A stretch of 64,000 bases of DNA from an uncultured Muribaculaceae bacterium (GTDB lineage: Bacteria; Bacteroidota; Bacteroidia; Bacteroidales; Muribaculaceae). Shown here piece after piece: positions 41,047-50,343 of this stretch. A program made the position numbers and the translations under genes. The DNA lies in contig CAJTZS010000008.1 in the NCBI GenBank assembly GCA_910584055.1, positions 40,196-104,195 on the forward strand, written 5' to 3'. Each line of letters opens with the position of its first letter. The stretch's first letter is position 1. The notes under the pieces were generated by a model. The model searched no databases. It worked only from the letters and a program-made list of their open reading frames with translations, and was not told the origin of the DNA.

Positions 41047-43728
41047 ATGTCTGATCCCATTTTCCCCAACGACTCCTCCGATATGCCTGAGGACAACAAC
41101 AATATCTCTGATTTTCAACAAGCTGGAACGGCACTTACCGATAAGAAGACCGTGCTTTCCGGAATGTTTCGCGACTGGTATCTTGAATACGCAAGCTATG
41201 TGATCCTTGAACGCGCAGTGCCCCATATCGAGGACGGACTGAAACCTGTGCAGCGGCGTATCCTGCACTCCATGTCCACACTCGATGACGGCCGTTTCAA
41301 CAAGGTTGCCAACATCGTAGGTAATACCATGCAGTATCACCCCCACGGCGATGCTTCCATTGGCGATGCACTTGTTCAGCTGGGACAGAAGGAGTTGCTT
41401 GTCGATACACAGGGAAACTGGGGTAACATCCTCACCGGCGATTCCGCCGCCGCTCCCCGTTATATCGAGGCGCGGCTTTCGGAGTTCGCCATCGAAACGG
41501 CTTTCAGTCCGAAAATCACGGAATGGACCCTCTCTTACGACGGACGCAAGAAGGAACCTGTAACGTTGCCGATGAAGTTCCCCCTGCTTCTCGCCCAAGG
41601 CGTTGAAGGTATCGCAGTTGGTCTCTCTTCGAAGATACTGCCTCATAATTTCAATGAAATAATCGATGCCGCCGTGGAATACCTCCACGACCGTCCTTTC
41701 AAGCTTTTCCCTGACTTTCAGACGGGAGGGCTGCTTGACGTGTCGAAATATAACGACGGTGGACGCGGAGGATCAGTGAAAGTGCGTGCCAAGATTGAAA
41801 AAATCGACAACAAAACCCTATGTATCACCGAACTACCGTTCGGTAAAACCACGGCAACGCTTATCTCTTCAATCCTTGGGGCGATGGAGAAAGGGAAGAT
41901 AAAGATACGCAAGGTTGATGACAACACGTCCGCTTCAGCAGAAATCATCGTGCACCTTATCCCAGGCACATCTTCCGACAAAGCGATAGACGCCCTCTAT
42001 GCATTCACAGACTGCGAAGTCTCCATTTCTCCAAACTGTTGCGTGATACGCGACCGGAAACCAGAATTCCTCACGGTATCAGACCTTCTACGGTATTCCG
42101 TTGACCATACCCAGGAGATGCTGCGCCAGGAACTCGACATAAAGCTCGGTGAAACCCGCGAGCAGCAGATGTTCTCGTCATTGGAGAAAATTTTCATAGA
42201 GGAGCGCATGTATAAGGATGAAAAGGTAGAGCAGTCGCGAGATATGGAAGCTGCCATACGTCGCGTCGATGAACTCATGAAACCGTTCAAGCCATCCTTC
42301 TTCCGCCCAATAACAGATGACGACCTCATAAAGCTCTGGGAAATAAAGATGGCGCGTATACTTAAGTTCAATTCCCAGAAAGCTGATGAAAAGATAGCGC
42401 GTCTCGACGAGGAGATAGCACGCCTGGAATACGACCTCGAACATATCGTGGAATTCACCGAGAAATGGTATATACACCTGAAAGAGAAATATGGCGAGAA
42501 TTTTCCGCGACGAACAGTTATCCGCAGTTTCGACTCCATCGAGGCTACAAAAGTGGCGGAAGCTAACAAGCGTTTCTACTACGACGCAGAAGGAGGTTTC
42601 ATAGGCACGGGGCTGAAAGACAAGGAATTCAAATTCACATGCTCCGACATCGATGACATTCTTGTCATATACCGTGACGGCACCTACAAAATCGTGCGCG
42701 TCCAGGAGAAACTATACGTGGGGAAGAAGGTAATCCACCTCGGAGTATTCAAGAAAGGAGACAAGCGCACAATCTATAATGTGATCTACCGCAACGGAAA
42801 GCGGGGCAATTCATATATGAAACGCTTCTACATCACCGGCCTGACACGCGACAAGGAGTATAATATCACCAAAGGTGTCGAAGGCTCGCGGATCGAATGG
42901 TTGACATGCAACCCCAATGGAGAAGCCGAGACTGTAAGAGTCTCCCTCAAAGACGAAGCAAACGAGACGGGACGCCGACCCCGCAACCTGGAGATTTACG
43001 TCAATTTCTCCGAATTGGCCGTCAAAGGGAAGGAGTCGCTTGGCAACCTTGTTACTAAATATCAGATAAAGAGCATTTCACTCGAACGACGCGGTTCAAG
43101 CACCCTCGGCGGCAGAGAGGTATGGTTCGACAGGGATGTCCTCCGGTTGAACTACGACGGTCGCGGCGAAAGCCTCGGCATATTCCAGGGTGATGACAAA
43201 GTATTGATAATAACAAAGACCGGGGAGTTTTTCACATCTACATATTCCGATACCAACCATTACGATGACAACATAATGCGCATCGAAAAATTCGATCCCC
43301 ACAAAGTGTGGACGCTCGCGCTCAATGACGCTTCGTTAGGTTACCCCTATCTCAAGCGTTTTGAGTTTGAGGTTTCCGCAAAGCCCCAGCGTTTCGTGGG
43401 CAGCGAACCTGAGTCGAGCATCATATTGCTCACCGACACTCCCTATGCCAGACTTGAAGTCACCTTTGGCGGCGCAGATGCCGTCAGGCCTGCGCTGGAA
43501 ATTGAGACTGAAGATTTCATAGGGGTGAAGAGTTTCAAGGCAAAAGGGAAAAGGATCTCCACATACAACATTGCGGAGATCAAGGAACTTGAACCTACAC
43601 GTTTCCCCGAAGAACCCGAACAAATTGTTGAAGCTGCCGAGATTTCAGATGACTCCGAAGAGACCGAATCCGACCCTCAGTCATCCCATCCCGACACGCC
43701 CCAACAACCCTCCCTCTTCGATTTCTAA
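41047..43728 (+). CDS. parC: DNA topoisomerase IV subunit A
   Basis: The DNA-breaking subunit of a type IIA topoisomerase. Motifs: ASYVILERAVPHIEDGLKPV, QRRILHSM, YHPHGDASIGDALVQLGQ, and the active tyrosine in AAPRYIEARLSEFA. The C-terminal part (from about residue 500) is a beta-propeller with blades such as ILVIYRDGTYKIVRVQEKLY and VLIITKTGEFFTSTY; it ends in an acidic low-complexity tail. The shape of the C-domain and the lack of a canonical GyrA box favour ParC over GyrA. parE is not adjacent in the window. A TAACTTTA box lies 20-30 nt upstream. Confidence 0.9.
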   Translation: MSDPIFPNDSSDMPEDNNNISDFQQAGTALTDKKTVLSGMFRDWYLEYASYVILERAVPHIEDGLKPVQRRILHSMSTLDDGRFNKVANIVGNTMQYHPHGDASIGDALVQLGQKELLVDTQGNWGNILTGDSAAAPRYIEARLSEFAIETAFSPKITEWTLSYDGRKKEPVTLPMKFPLLLAQGVEGIAVGLSSKILPHNFNEIIDAAVEYLHDRPFKLFPDFQTGGLLDVSKYNDGGRGGSVKVRAKIEKIDNKTLCITELPFGKTTATLISSILGAMEKGKIKIRKVDDNTSASAEIIVHLIPGTSSDKAIDALYAFTDCEVSISPNCCVIRDRKPEFLTVSDLLRYSVDHTQEMLRQELDIKLGETREQQMFSSLEKIFIEERMYKDEKVEQSRDMEAAIRRVDELMKPFKPSFFRPITDDDLIKLWEIKMARILKFNSQKADEKIARLDEEIARLEYDLEHIVEFTEKWYIHLKEKYGENFPRRTVIRSFDSIEATKVAEANKRFYYDAEGGFIGTGLKDKEFKFTCSDIDDILVIYRDGTYKIVRVQEKLYVGKKVIHLGVFKKGDKRTIYNVIYRNGKRGNSYMKRFYITGLTRDKEYNITKGVEGSRIEWLTCNPNGEAETVRVSLKDEANETGRRPRNLEIYVNFSELAVKGKESLGNLVTKYQIKSISLERRGSSTLGGREVWFDRDVLRLNYDGRGESLGIFQGDDKVLIITKTGEFFTSTYSDTNHYDDNIMRIEKFDPHKVWTLALNDASLGYPYLKRFEFEVSAKPQRFVGSEPESSIILLTDTPYARLEVTFGGADAVRPALEIETEDFIGVKSFKAKGKRISTYNIAEIKELEPTRFPEEPEQIVEAAEISDDSEETESDPQSSHPDTPQQPSLFDF

Positions 43729-43744
43729 ACAATAATTTATTAAC

Positions 43745-43924
43745 CTCGCAGAGCCGCAGAGTAGCAAAGGCAAGATTCGCAAAAATCAAAATACTAATCT
43801 AAAGGTCGTAAAACTCCTGCAGAGAAGCAGACATTGGCGTCAAAACTCTGCCACTCAGCAGAATCGTTTACGATTCCTCGACTTGAGCTTCTTATTTCTC
43901 TGCACCTCTGCACCTCTGCGACAA
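43745..43924. repeat. CGCAGAG-type inverted repeat before the GxxExxY gene
   Basis: CTCGCAGAGCCGCAGAG (43745-43761) faces CTCTGCACCTCTGCACC.. (43898-43924, three CTCTGC units), about 135 bp apart, with further CTCTGC/GCAGA pieces between. The same kind of repeat is seen beside GxxExxY genes in other genomes from memory; no copy follows the gene here. Confidence 0.5.
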
Positions 43925-43947
43925 TAAGTTTTTGAAATAACAAAATT

Positions 43948-44346
43948 ATGAATGCCTTTAATTACAATGACCTCTCGTATGCAATAATTGGGACAGCGAT
44001 GGAAGTTCATAATAACCTTGGACCAGGGTTATTAGAAAAAGTATATCGCCATGCACTCGCATATGAATTGAGAGCAAAAGGATATAACGTTGATGTGGAA
44101 GTTCCCATTGCTTTAAATTATAAAGGGCTACATATAAATGAGGCTTGTCGAGCCGACATAATAGTCAATAATCAGATAATTATAGAACTCAAAGCCACAG
44201 AAACAAACAATGGAATATATGCGAAACAATTATTTACATATCTCAAACTTACTGGATTGAGATTAGGCTTAGTTATCAACTTTAACCAAATAAAGCTCTC
44301 TGATGGAATAACAAGAGTCATCAATAATGATGGAAAGGAATTATAA
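43948..44346 (+). CDS. GxxExxY protein (PD-(D/E)XK-like)
   Basis: The 132-aa protein shows the family name motif in GPGLLEKVYRHALAYELRAK and the nuclease-fold core CRADIIVNNQIIIELKATET (D..xIELK, the D-ExK of a PD-(D/E)XK enzyme), then QLFTYLKLTGLRLGLVINF. Function of the family is unknown; a nuclease is inferred from the fold. It is AT-rich compared with parC and the next gene, and its end overlaps the next gene start by 20 nt. It looks acquired. Confidence 0.85.
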   Translation: MNAFNYNDLSYAIIGTAMEVHNNLGPGLLEKVYRHALAYELRAKGYNVDVEVPIALNYKGLHINEACRADIIVNNQIIIELKATETNNGIYAKQLFTYLKLTGLRLGLVINFNQIKLSDGITRVINNDGKEL

Positions 44347-45184
44347 AGATATAAAAGGCATTGTTAGGGTTATTTACATATCAGCCCTAATTGCCATGTC
44401 CAGTATTTTAGCGACCAACGCAGAGGAATTGCCTCGGCCGGTGCTGCAGAAGTACCGGATAGAGGTGGGCGGGGGCAATGCCCTTTCAACCTATCTGTCG
44501 CCGCTTCGCTACGACGGCACGGCAATCGGTTTCTCCGGGCAATGGAGCAAGGCATCGCAATGGTCTCCGGAATCATTGTTAATGCAGTTCAATGCCGGAA
44601 TCAACATGCGGGACTATAAGAATCCCGCCCGCACTGCCTCCATGATCGGTTTCGACGGGATGTTCGCATGGGGCATGCAGTGGCGTAAGCGTCTTCCGCA
44701 CTCCCTTCAAGTAACCGCCGGCGGTTCGCTCGACCTGTCTGGAGGATGTCTTTACCTTACGCGCAACGGCAACAATCCCGTGACGGCACTTGCCTCGGCA
44801 TCCATCGATATCAATGCTTCGTTGTCATGGAAATTCAAGATCGGAAAATTACCGATGGTGCTGAGTGATGAAGTGAGACTCCCCTCGCTCGGATGCTTCT
44901 TCGCTCCGGAATATGGAGAGACATATTATGAGATATGGCTCGGCAACAGGAAAGGCCTGGCGCATTGCGGCTGGTGGGGAAACAGGTTCTGCATCGACAA
45001 CCTCCTCTCGCTCAAGCTTGATTTCGGACGCACGGCCATGGAAATCGGCTACCGTTACGACTACAACTCCTCATGGGCCAACTCCCTCAACACCTCTCTC
45101 CACACCCACTTCTTCGTAATCGGCATAATTCCCCACGGCCTCGGCATCAAACGCCGCGCCGCCATCAACTCCCCCCTCTACTGA
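44327..45184 (+). CDS. outer-membrane protein of DUF3316 type
   Basis: A signal-like N-terminus (IVRVIYISALIAMSSILATN) is followed by a barrel-like pattern of amphipathic strands (YRIEVGGGNALSTYLSPLRY; GAFSGQW-like turns; MEIGYRYDYNSSWANSLNTS; HTHFFVIGIIPHGLGIKRR). It resembles the DUF3316 family of Bacteroidetes outer-membrane proteins. The downstream S41 lipoprotein gene begins 2 nt after it, so the two form an operon. Start is uncertain because of the overlap with the GxxExxY gene. Confidence 0.7.
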   Translation: MMERNYKDIKGIVRVIYISALIAMSSILATNAEELPRPVLQKYRIEVGGGNALSTYLSPLRYDGTAIGFSGQWSKASQWSPESLLMQFNAGINMRDYKNPARTASMIGFDGMFAWGMQWRKRLPHSLQVTAGGSLDLSGGCLYLTRNGNNPVTALASASIDINASLSWKFKIGKLPMVLSDEVRLPSLGCFFAPEYGETYYEIWLGNRKGLAHCGWWGNRFCIDNLLSLKLDFGRTAMEIGYRYDYNSSWANSLNTSLHTHFFVIGIIPHGLGIKRRAAINSPLY

Positions 45185-45185
45185 T

Positions 45186-46202
45186 ATGAAAAAGATATTG
45201 TTTCTATTACTCGTTCCTCTCCTCACATGCTGTCATGAGGCGCCAGAGTATGAGGATAACCCATACGGGAATTTCGATGCGCTGGCTAAGGTGGTCAGCG
45301 AGAGATACTGCTTCTTCGCCGAGAAGGATATCGACTGGGATGCCTTGTGCAGGCAATATCGCGCAGAAGTGAAGCCCGACACTAAAATCCTCGAACTTTT
45401 CGACATATGCTCGCGCCTCCTCGACGAGCTGCAAGACGGTCACGTGAATCTTTCTTCCCGGTTCAACACAAGCTATTACCGTAAATGGTGGAGCGACTAC
45501 CCTCAGGATTTCAACCTTCGTACACTGCAGCAGTATTACCTCGGATTCGATTATATGCAGACTTCCGGAATATCCTACAAGATGCTTACGGAAGAGATCG
45601 GGTACATGTATTATCCGTCGTTCTCGTCCGGCATAAACCCGACAAACCTCGACTACATACTGGCGATTCTCCACGATTCCAAGGGCCTTATCATTGACAT
45701 CCGCAACAACGGGGGTGGACTCCTTACTAATATAAATACCCTGGTAGGAAGGTTTATAGCAGAGAACACTCTCGGAGGCTACATACGCCACAAGACAGGA
45801 CCGGCACACAACGCTTTCTCCGATCCTTATCCGATCGAATACGATGCCGCCGATCCCGCTAAAAGGATAAAGTACCTTGACAAACCTATTATCGTACTTA
45901 CCAACAGATCATGTTTCTCTGCCGCCAACGATTTCGTGGCAGTGATGAAAACCTTGCCCAATGTCCGCATCGTAGGCGCTCGCACCGGAGGAGGAGGAGG
46001 CCTACCCTTCTCCTCGGAGCTTCCAAACGGATGGTCCGTGAGATTCTCTGCCTGTCCGATAAACGATAAGGAAGACCGCACCACGGAATTCGGTATAGAC
46101 CCCTCCCCCGGATGTGAGATTCATTGCTCCGACGCAGACCTTGCGGCAGGACACGATGCCATTCTCGATTTCGCTATCACTCTCCTGCAAACGAAAGAAT
46201 AG
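45186..46202 (+). CDS. S41-family peptidase lipoprotein
   Basis: The N-terminus MKKILFLLLVPLLTCCHEAP gives a lipoprotein. The domain has LLDELQDGHVNLSSRF, LIIDIRNNGGGLLTNINTL and the nucleophile region VLTNRSCFSAANDFVAVM followed by GARTGGGGGLPFSSELPNGW. It lacks a clear PDZ domain, so it is the shorter S41 type. It is unrelated in detail to the phage-borne S41 protein at 730. Its 3' end overlaps the convergent DUF6582-type gene by 26 nt. Confidence 0.87.
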   Translation: MKKILFLLLVPLLTCCHEAPEYEDNPYGNFDALAKVVSERYCFFAEKDIDWDALCRQYRAEVKPDTKILELFDICSRLLDELQDGHVNLSSRFNTSYYRKWWSDYPQDFNLRTLQQYYLGFDYMQTSGISYKMLTEEIGYMYYPSFSSGINPTNLDYILAILHDSKGLIIDIRNNGGGLLTNINTLVGRFIAENTLGGYIRHKTGPAHNAFSDPYPIEYDAADPAKRIKYLDKPIIVLTNRSCFSAANDFVAVMKTLPNVRIVGARTGGGGGLPFSSELPNGWSVRFSACPINDKEDRTTEFGIDPSPGCEIHCSDADLAAGHDAILDFAITLLQTKE

Positions 46203-46413
46203 TCGGCGACTTGACATCAACGCCATATTCTGCCGCAAAACGCAGGATGTTGCGGGCAAGTTCGGGTTTCAACTCCTCAGGGCAATAACGGAAATAAGCC
46301 TCGGCAGCACGCACATGCGTTGCATCGGGCATAGGGTACTCCCTGCGTTCCGGAAGTCCATATACGCTATCCGGTAATTCCTTCCTCTCCTCAGCATCTA
46401 AAATGTCTTTCAT
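46177..46413 (-). CDS. small conserved protein (DUF6582-type, 78 aa)
   Basis: The protein reads MKDILDAEERKELPDSVYGL then PERREYPMPDATHVRAAEAY, with the 'GLPE.R.YP..d..Hv..A' pattern found in a small family of unknown function in many bacteria and phages. Convergent with the S41 gene and overlapping it by 26 nt. No partner gene is evident. Confidence 0.75.
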   Translation of the reverse strand: MKDILDAEERKELPDSVYGLPERREYPMPDATHVRAAEAYFRYCPEELKPELARNILRFAAEYGVDVKSPTILSFAGE

Positions 46414-46440
46414 AATAATTCAGTTTTTTTAGTGATTACA

Positions 46441-46500
46441 TTTTACCCATCCCCATTAAGCCCTATTAAGACCCATCTCTCCCTATCCTCTATTTATAAC
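46441..46500. repeat. dispersed CCCATTAAG-type repeat
   Basis: CCCCATTAAGCCCTATTAAG followed by ACCCATCTCTCCCTAT is closely similar to 21680-21735 (CCCTATTAAGCCCCATTACG, then CCCCATATCTCCCCTAT). Here it is intergenic; there it overlaps the start of the TolC-like gene. Confidence 0.6.
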
Positions 46501-46519
46501 AAACCAAATCAGAGAATAT

Positions 46520-47482
46520 ATGTGGAAATTCAATCCAATTCTTAAATCTACAATCTGGGGAGGCGAAAGAATCGCTCCTTATAAAGGAATCAAGACAGAT
46601 CTTCACAACGTAGGCGAAAGCTGGGAACTGTCAGGCGTAAATGGAGATGAATCCGTGGTTGCCGAAGGTCCGGACGCCGGCCTCACACTTCCGGAGCTTA
46701 TAGACCGCTACAGGGCTTCGCTTATGGGGCATAAGAATTATGAGAAATTCGGCAACCGTTTCCCTCTGCTTATCAAGTTCATAGATGCACGCGAAGACCT
46801 GTCGGTGCAGGTCCATCCCGATGATGCCATGGCCAAAAAATACGGAATGCCTAACGGCAAGACCGAAATGTGGTTCGTGCTTGAGGCTGCCGAAGGCGCC
46901 AAGCTCGCCAACGGGTTCCGTCATCCTGTCGATCCGGCAGATTATGAAAGGCTTGTCGAAAGCGGTGAGATAGAAAACGTTCTCAATTTTGTGGAAATAA
47001 AACCGGGGGACACATACTTTATTCCGGCGCGACGCGTGCATGCAATAGGAAAAGGCGCATTCGTAGCGGAGATCCAGCAAACGTCCGACGCCACTTACCG
47101 TCTCTACGACTATCACCGTAAAGACAAGAACGGCAATGAACGCGAACTCCATACAGTGCTTGCCAAAGAGGCCGTGAATTTCAACGACACCGACGGCAAT
47201 CCTGTTGATTATAAAGGAAACGAGAATGTTCCTGTGAATCTGGTGCGTTGCCCCTTCTTCACTACGAACCTGCTGACTGCGGACCACGAACTGATGCGCG
47301 ACTATCGCGAAAATGATTCATTTGTCGTGCTAATCATCACCGACGGAGAAGCCGAGATACGCAGCGAAGAGGGTAAAAAGCATGTAAAACAGGGCGAGAC
47401 AATCCTCATACCGGCCTCGGCAAAGGGTGTCACAATTATCCCTTCGGGCAACGTTACTATCCTGGAAACATATGTTGGATAG
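46520..47482 (+). CDS. manA: mannose-6-phosphate isomerase, class I
   Basis: Interconverts mannose 6-phosphate and fructose 6-phosphate, feeding GDP-mannose and GDP-fucose synthesis. The cupin zinc site is seen in LSVQVHPDDAMAKKYG with EMWFVLEAAEGAKL, and the second conserved block is GDTYFIPARRVHAIGKGAFV with IQQTSDATYRLYDYHR. 320 aa is the short class I form common in Bacteroidetes. Stand-alone gene. Confidence 0.92.
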   Translation: MWKFNPILKSTIWGGERIAPYKGIKTDLHNVGESWELSGVNGDESVVAEGPDAGLTLPELIDRYRASLMGHKNYEKFGNRFPLLIKFIDAREDLSVQVHPDDAMAKKYGMPNGKTEMWFVLEAAEGAKLANGFRHPVDPADYERLVESGEIENVLNFVEIKPGDTYFIPARRVHAIGKGAFVAEIQQTSDATYRLYDYHRKDKNGNERELHTVLAKEAVNFNDTDGNPVDYKGNENVPVNLVRCPFFTTNLLTADHELMRDYRENDSFVVLIITDGEAEIRSEEGKKHVKQGETILIPASAKGVTIIPSGNVTILETYVG

Positions 47483-47621
47483 ACATTTATCCGATTTTTT
47501 TGACTAAGGTATTGACAAAGCGATGTTTTTTTGCTAATTTTGCACATTTGAAGCGGATTATGTGCTCCTATGGGTGTGCATATCCGGCTGCAGATTATAA
47601 GGAATAACATTTTAGCTAAAA

Positions 47622-49376
47622 ATGTATAGAAACAGAACATGCGGCGAACTTCGTCTCGCCGATGCCGGACAGAGCGTGACACTCGCCGGCTGGGTGCAGC
47701 GCACCCGCAAAATGGGCGGCATGACATTCGTGGATGTCCGCGACCGCTACGGCATCACACAGGTGGTTTTCAACAATGAAATCAACCGCGAACTCACCGA
47801 AGCGGCAAATGCTCTCGGTCGTGAATTCGTGGTGCAGGTAACCGGGAAGGTGGAGGAGCGAAGTTCCAAGAACCCCAACCTGCCGACCGGTGACATCGAG
47901 GTAATTGCAGAAAGTGTAAAAATCCTCAATCGCAGTGAAATCCCTCCCTTCACTATTGAAGACAATACCGACGGCGGTGACGACCTCCGCATGAAATACC
48001 GATACCTTGACCTGCGCAGGCCGTGCGTGCGCCGCAATCTCGAACTCCGCCACAAGATGGCGTTCGAAATCCGACGCTACCTTGACGCGCAGGGATTCCT
48101 TGAGATCGAAACCCCTATCCTGGTGAAATCCACTCCGGAAGGAGCACGCGACTTTGTGGTGCCGTCCCGCATGAATCCGGGAGAGTTCTATGCCCTCCCC
48201 CAGAGTCCGCAGCTTTTCAAGCAGCTCCTTATGGTGAGCGGATATGACCGCTATTTCCAGATTGCGAAATGTTTCCGCGATGAAGACCTCCGCGCCGACC
48301 GCCAGCCGGAGTTCACGCAGATCGACTGCGAGATGAGCTTTGTTGAGCAGGAGGATGTTATCCGTACATTCGAAGGTCTTGTGAAGCACATATTCAAATA
48401 TGTAAAAGGTATCGATTTCACGGATCCGTTCCCCCGCATCACATGGGCTGACGCCATGCAGCGTTATGGTTCCGACAAGCCGGACATCCGCTTCGGCATG
48501 GAGTTCGTAGAACTCAACGATGTTGCCAAAGGTAAAGGATTCAGCGTAATTGACGATGCCGAACTTACCGTTGGTATTCTTGCCAAAGGATGCGCAGGCT
48601 ATTCACGCAAACAGATCGATGAACTTACGGAGTTCGTGAAACGCCCGCAGGTGGGAGCTAAAGGGCTCATATATGTGAAATTCGAGGCCGATGGCTCCGT
48701 AAAGAGTTCCGTAGGCAAATTCTATAGCGAAGAAGAGCTCCGCGCATGGGGCGAAAAGGCAGGAGCCGAAGCAGGAGACCTCCTGCTCGTGATGACAGGA
48801 GAGGCAATGAAGACGCGCAAACAGCTTTGCGAGTTGCGTCTCGAACTGGGCAACCGTCTCGGACTGCGCGACAAGAACGTGTTCGCCCCGCTTTGGGTTA
48901 TAGATTTCCCCCTGTTTGAATGGGACGAGGAAACTCAGCGTTACTACGCGATGCACCACCCCTTCACCTCTCCGAATCCGGAGGATATTCCGATGCTGAA
49001 GACTGATACCGGCAAAGTCCGCGCCACGGCCTATGACATAGTGGTAAACGGTACGGAGCTTGGCGGCGGCTCAATACGTATCCACGATGCCGCCCTTCAG
49101 GATGAGATGTTCGAACTTCTCGGTTTCACGCCGGAACGCGCACACGAACAGTTCGGATTCCTCATGAACGCATTTAAATACGGTGCGCCTCCTCACGGTG
49201 GTCTCGCCCTCGGTTTCGACCGCTTCGTTTCGATTCTCGCAGGTCTTGACACTATCCGCGATGTCATCGCATTCCCCAAAAACAACTCTGGACGCGATGT
49301 GATGAATGAGTCTCCCTCCCCCATCGACCAGACTCAGCTTGATGAACTTCAGCTTGAGCTGGCCCCTCATAAATAA
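47622..49376 (+). CDS. aspS: aspartyl-tRNA synthetase
   Basis: A class II synthetase of the bacterial type: OB anticodon domain (VTLAGWVQRTRKMGGMTFVD), motif 2 (RYFQIAKCFRDEDLRADRQP then EFTQID), the bacterial GAD insertion (residues about 290-400) and motif 3 (GLALGFDRFVSILAG). 584 aa is the expected length. Promoter box TAATTTTG at about 47534 with an 85-nt leader. Confidence 0.96.
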   Translation: MYRNRTCGELRLADAGQSVTLAGWVQRTRKMGGMTFVDVRDRYGITQVVFNNEINRELTEAANALGREFVVQVTGKVEERSSKNPNLPTGDIEVIAESVKILNRSEIPPFTIEDNTDGGDDLRMKYRYLDLRRPCVRRNLELRHKMAFEIRRYLDAQGFLEIETPILVKSTPEGARDFVVPSRMNPGEFYALPQSPQLFKQLLMVSGYDRYFQIAKCFRDEDLRADRQPEFTQIDCEMSFVEQEDVIRTFEGLVKHIFKYVKGIDFTDPFPRITWADAMQRYGSDKPDIRFGMEFVELNDVAKGKGFSVIDDAELTVGILAKGCAGYSRKQIDELTEFVKRPQVGAKGLIYVKFEADGSVKSSVGKFYSEEELRAWGEKAGAEAGDLLLVMTGEAMKTRKQLCELRLELGNRLGLRDKNVFAPLWVIDFPLFEWDEETQRYYAMHHPFTSPNPEDIPMLKTDTGKVRATAYDIVVNGTELGGGSIRIHDAALQDEMFELLGFTPERAHEQFGFLMNAFKYGAPPHGGLALGFDRFVSILAGLDTIRDVIAFPKNNSGRDVMNESPSPIDQTQLDELQLELAPHK

Positions 49377-49415
49377 CATTGCACATTAAACATTTCACAT
49401 TAAACATTAACATTG
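49377..49415. repeat. CATTNNA heptad repeat between aspS and the NIF3-type gene
   Basis: Units CATTGCA, CATTAAA, CATTTCA, CATTAAA, CATTAA, CATTG follow each other. They are the same family as the repeat at 52713-52768 read on the other strand. One possible TTG start of the next gene lies inside it. Confidence 0.6.
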
Positions 49416-49457
49416 TCAACTCCACTCGACATATTGGAGGCCATAAAGGCAAAGAAG

Positions 49458-50243
49458 ATGGTGAAAGTTTCCGATATCGCTGCAGCCATAGAGGAATTCG
49501 CGCCCAAATCGCTGCAGGAAAGTTATGATAACACAGGTCTTCAGGTAGGTGATCCCGGCATGGGGGTCACCGCCGCGTTGCTCTGTCTTGACATTACGGA
49601 AGAGATTCTTGATGAAGCCATCCAGAGACAATGCAACCTCGTGATAACACATCACCCTCTGATTTTCAAAGGGCTGAAAGAAATCACCGGGCGCACTGCA
49701 ACCGAACGGATAGTGGTGAAGGCAATACGCAACGACATAGCTATCTATTCAGCCCATACCAATCTTGATTCGGCATGGGAGGGAGTTAGCCACGAAATGG
49801 CCCATATGCTCGACATCCGCGATCTTCAGGTTCTCGAACCCAAAGATGCTGAAGGTAATACCGGACTCGGAGTGATCGGTAACGTTAAGCCCACCCCGAA
49901 ACTGGAATTTTTACGCAGGGTCAAGGAGGAATTTGGAGTCAAGGCTTTGAGGTTTTCAGAGCAGTCTCCACAATTGGTGGTGAAAAGAGTGGCTCTCTGC
50001 GGTGGAGCCGGGGCATCGCTGATCGGAGATGCAATCAGGGCCGGCGCGGATGCAATCATCACAGGAGACGTTAAATATCATGACTTCACTGCTTACGGCC
50101 TCGACATCATAATTGCCGATATCGGGCATTATGAAAGCGAATTGTGTGCATGCAGGATATTCTCCCGCATAATACGTGACAGATATCCGGACTTCCTCCT
50201 CTACTTCTCAGACAAGGAGACGAACCCGATAGGTGTGATATAA
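49458..50243 (+). CDS. NIF3-type dinuclear metal-centre protein
   Basis: I start at MVKVSDIAAAIEEFAPKSLQ (49458), the usual family N-terminus; an in-frame TTG at 49413 lies in repeat DNA. Metal ligands are seen in LVITHHPLIFKG, YSAHTNLDSAWEGVSHEMAH and, late, IIADIGHYESE. The middle segment is the short type. These proteins form hexamers with a metal pair; the cell role is debated (GTP cyclohydrolase-like has been proposed). The next gene, a zinc-ribbon coiled-coil protein, is its common partner in Bacteroidetes. Confidence 0.9.
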   Translation: MVKVSDIAAAIEEFAPKSLQESYDNTGLQVGDPGMGVTAALLCLDITEEILDEAIQRQCNLVITHHPLIFKGLKEITGRTATERIVVKAIRNDIAIYSAHTNLDSAWEGVSHEMAHMLDIRDLQVLEPKDAEGNTGLGVIGNVKPTPKLEFLRRVKEEFGVKALRFSEQSPQLVVKRVALCGGAGASLIGDAIRAGADAIITGDVKYHDFTAYGLDIIIADIGHYESELCACRIFSRIIRDRYPDFLLYFSDKETNPIGVI

Positions 50244-50252
50244 TGTTTAATC

Positions 50253-50329
50253 AGGAATTAGGAATCAGGAATCAGGAATTAGGAATTAGGAATTAGGAAT
50301 TAGGAATCAGGAATTAGGAATCAGGAATT
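50253..50329. repeat. 11-copy heptanucleotide tandem repeat
   Basis: Eleven units of AGGAATT or AGGAATC follow without interruption, ending 14 nt before the start of the next gene. Copy number of such a repeat can vary and alter spacing upstream of that gene. Confidence 0.9.
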
Positions 50330-50343
50330 AAAAACTACCATAT

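Noticed and set aside
41047..43728. Calling this gyrA
   Set aside because: The C-terminal domain and the absence of a canonical GyrA box fit topoisomerase IV subunit A better.
50253..50329. CRISPR array
   Set aside because: Units are 7 nt without spacers. No CRISPR repeats or cas genes were seen anywhere in the window.
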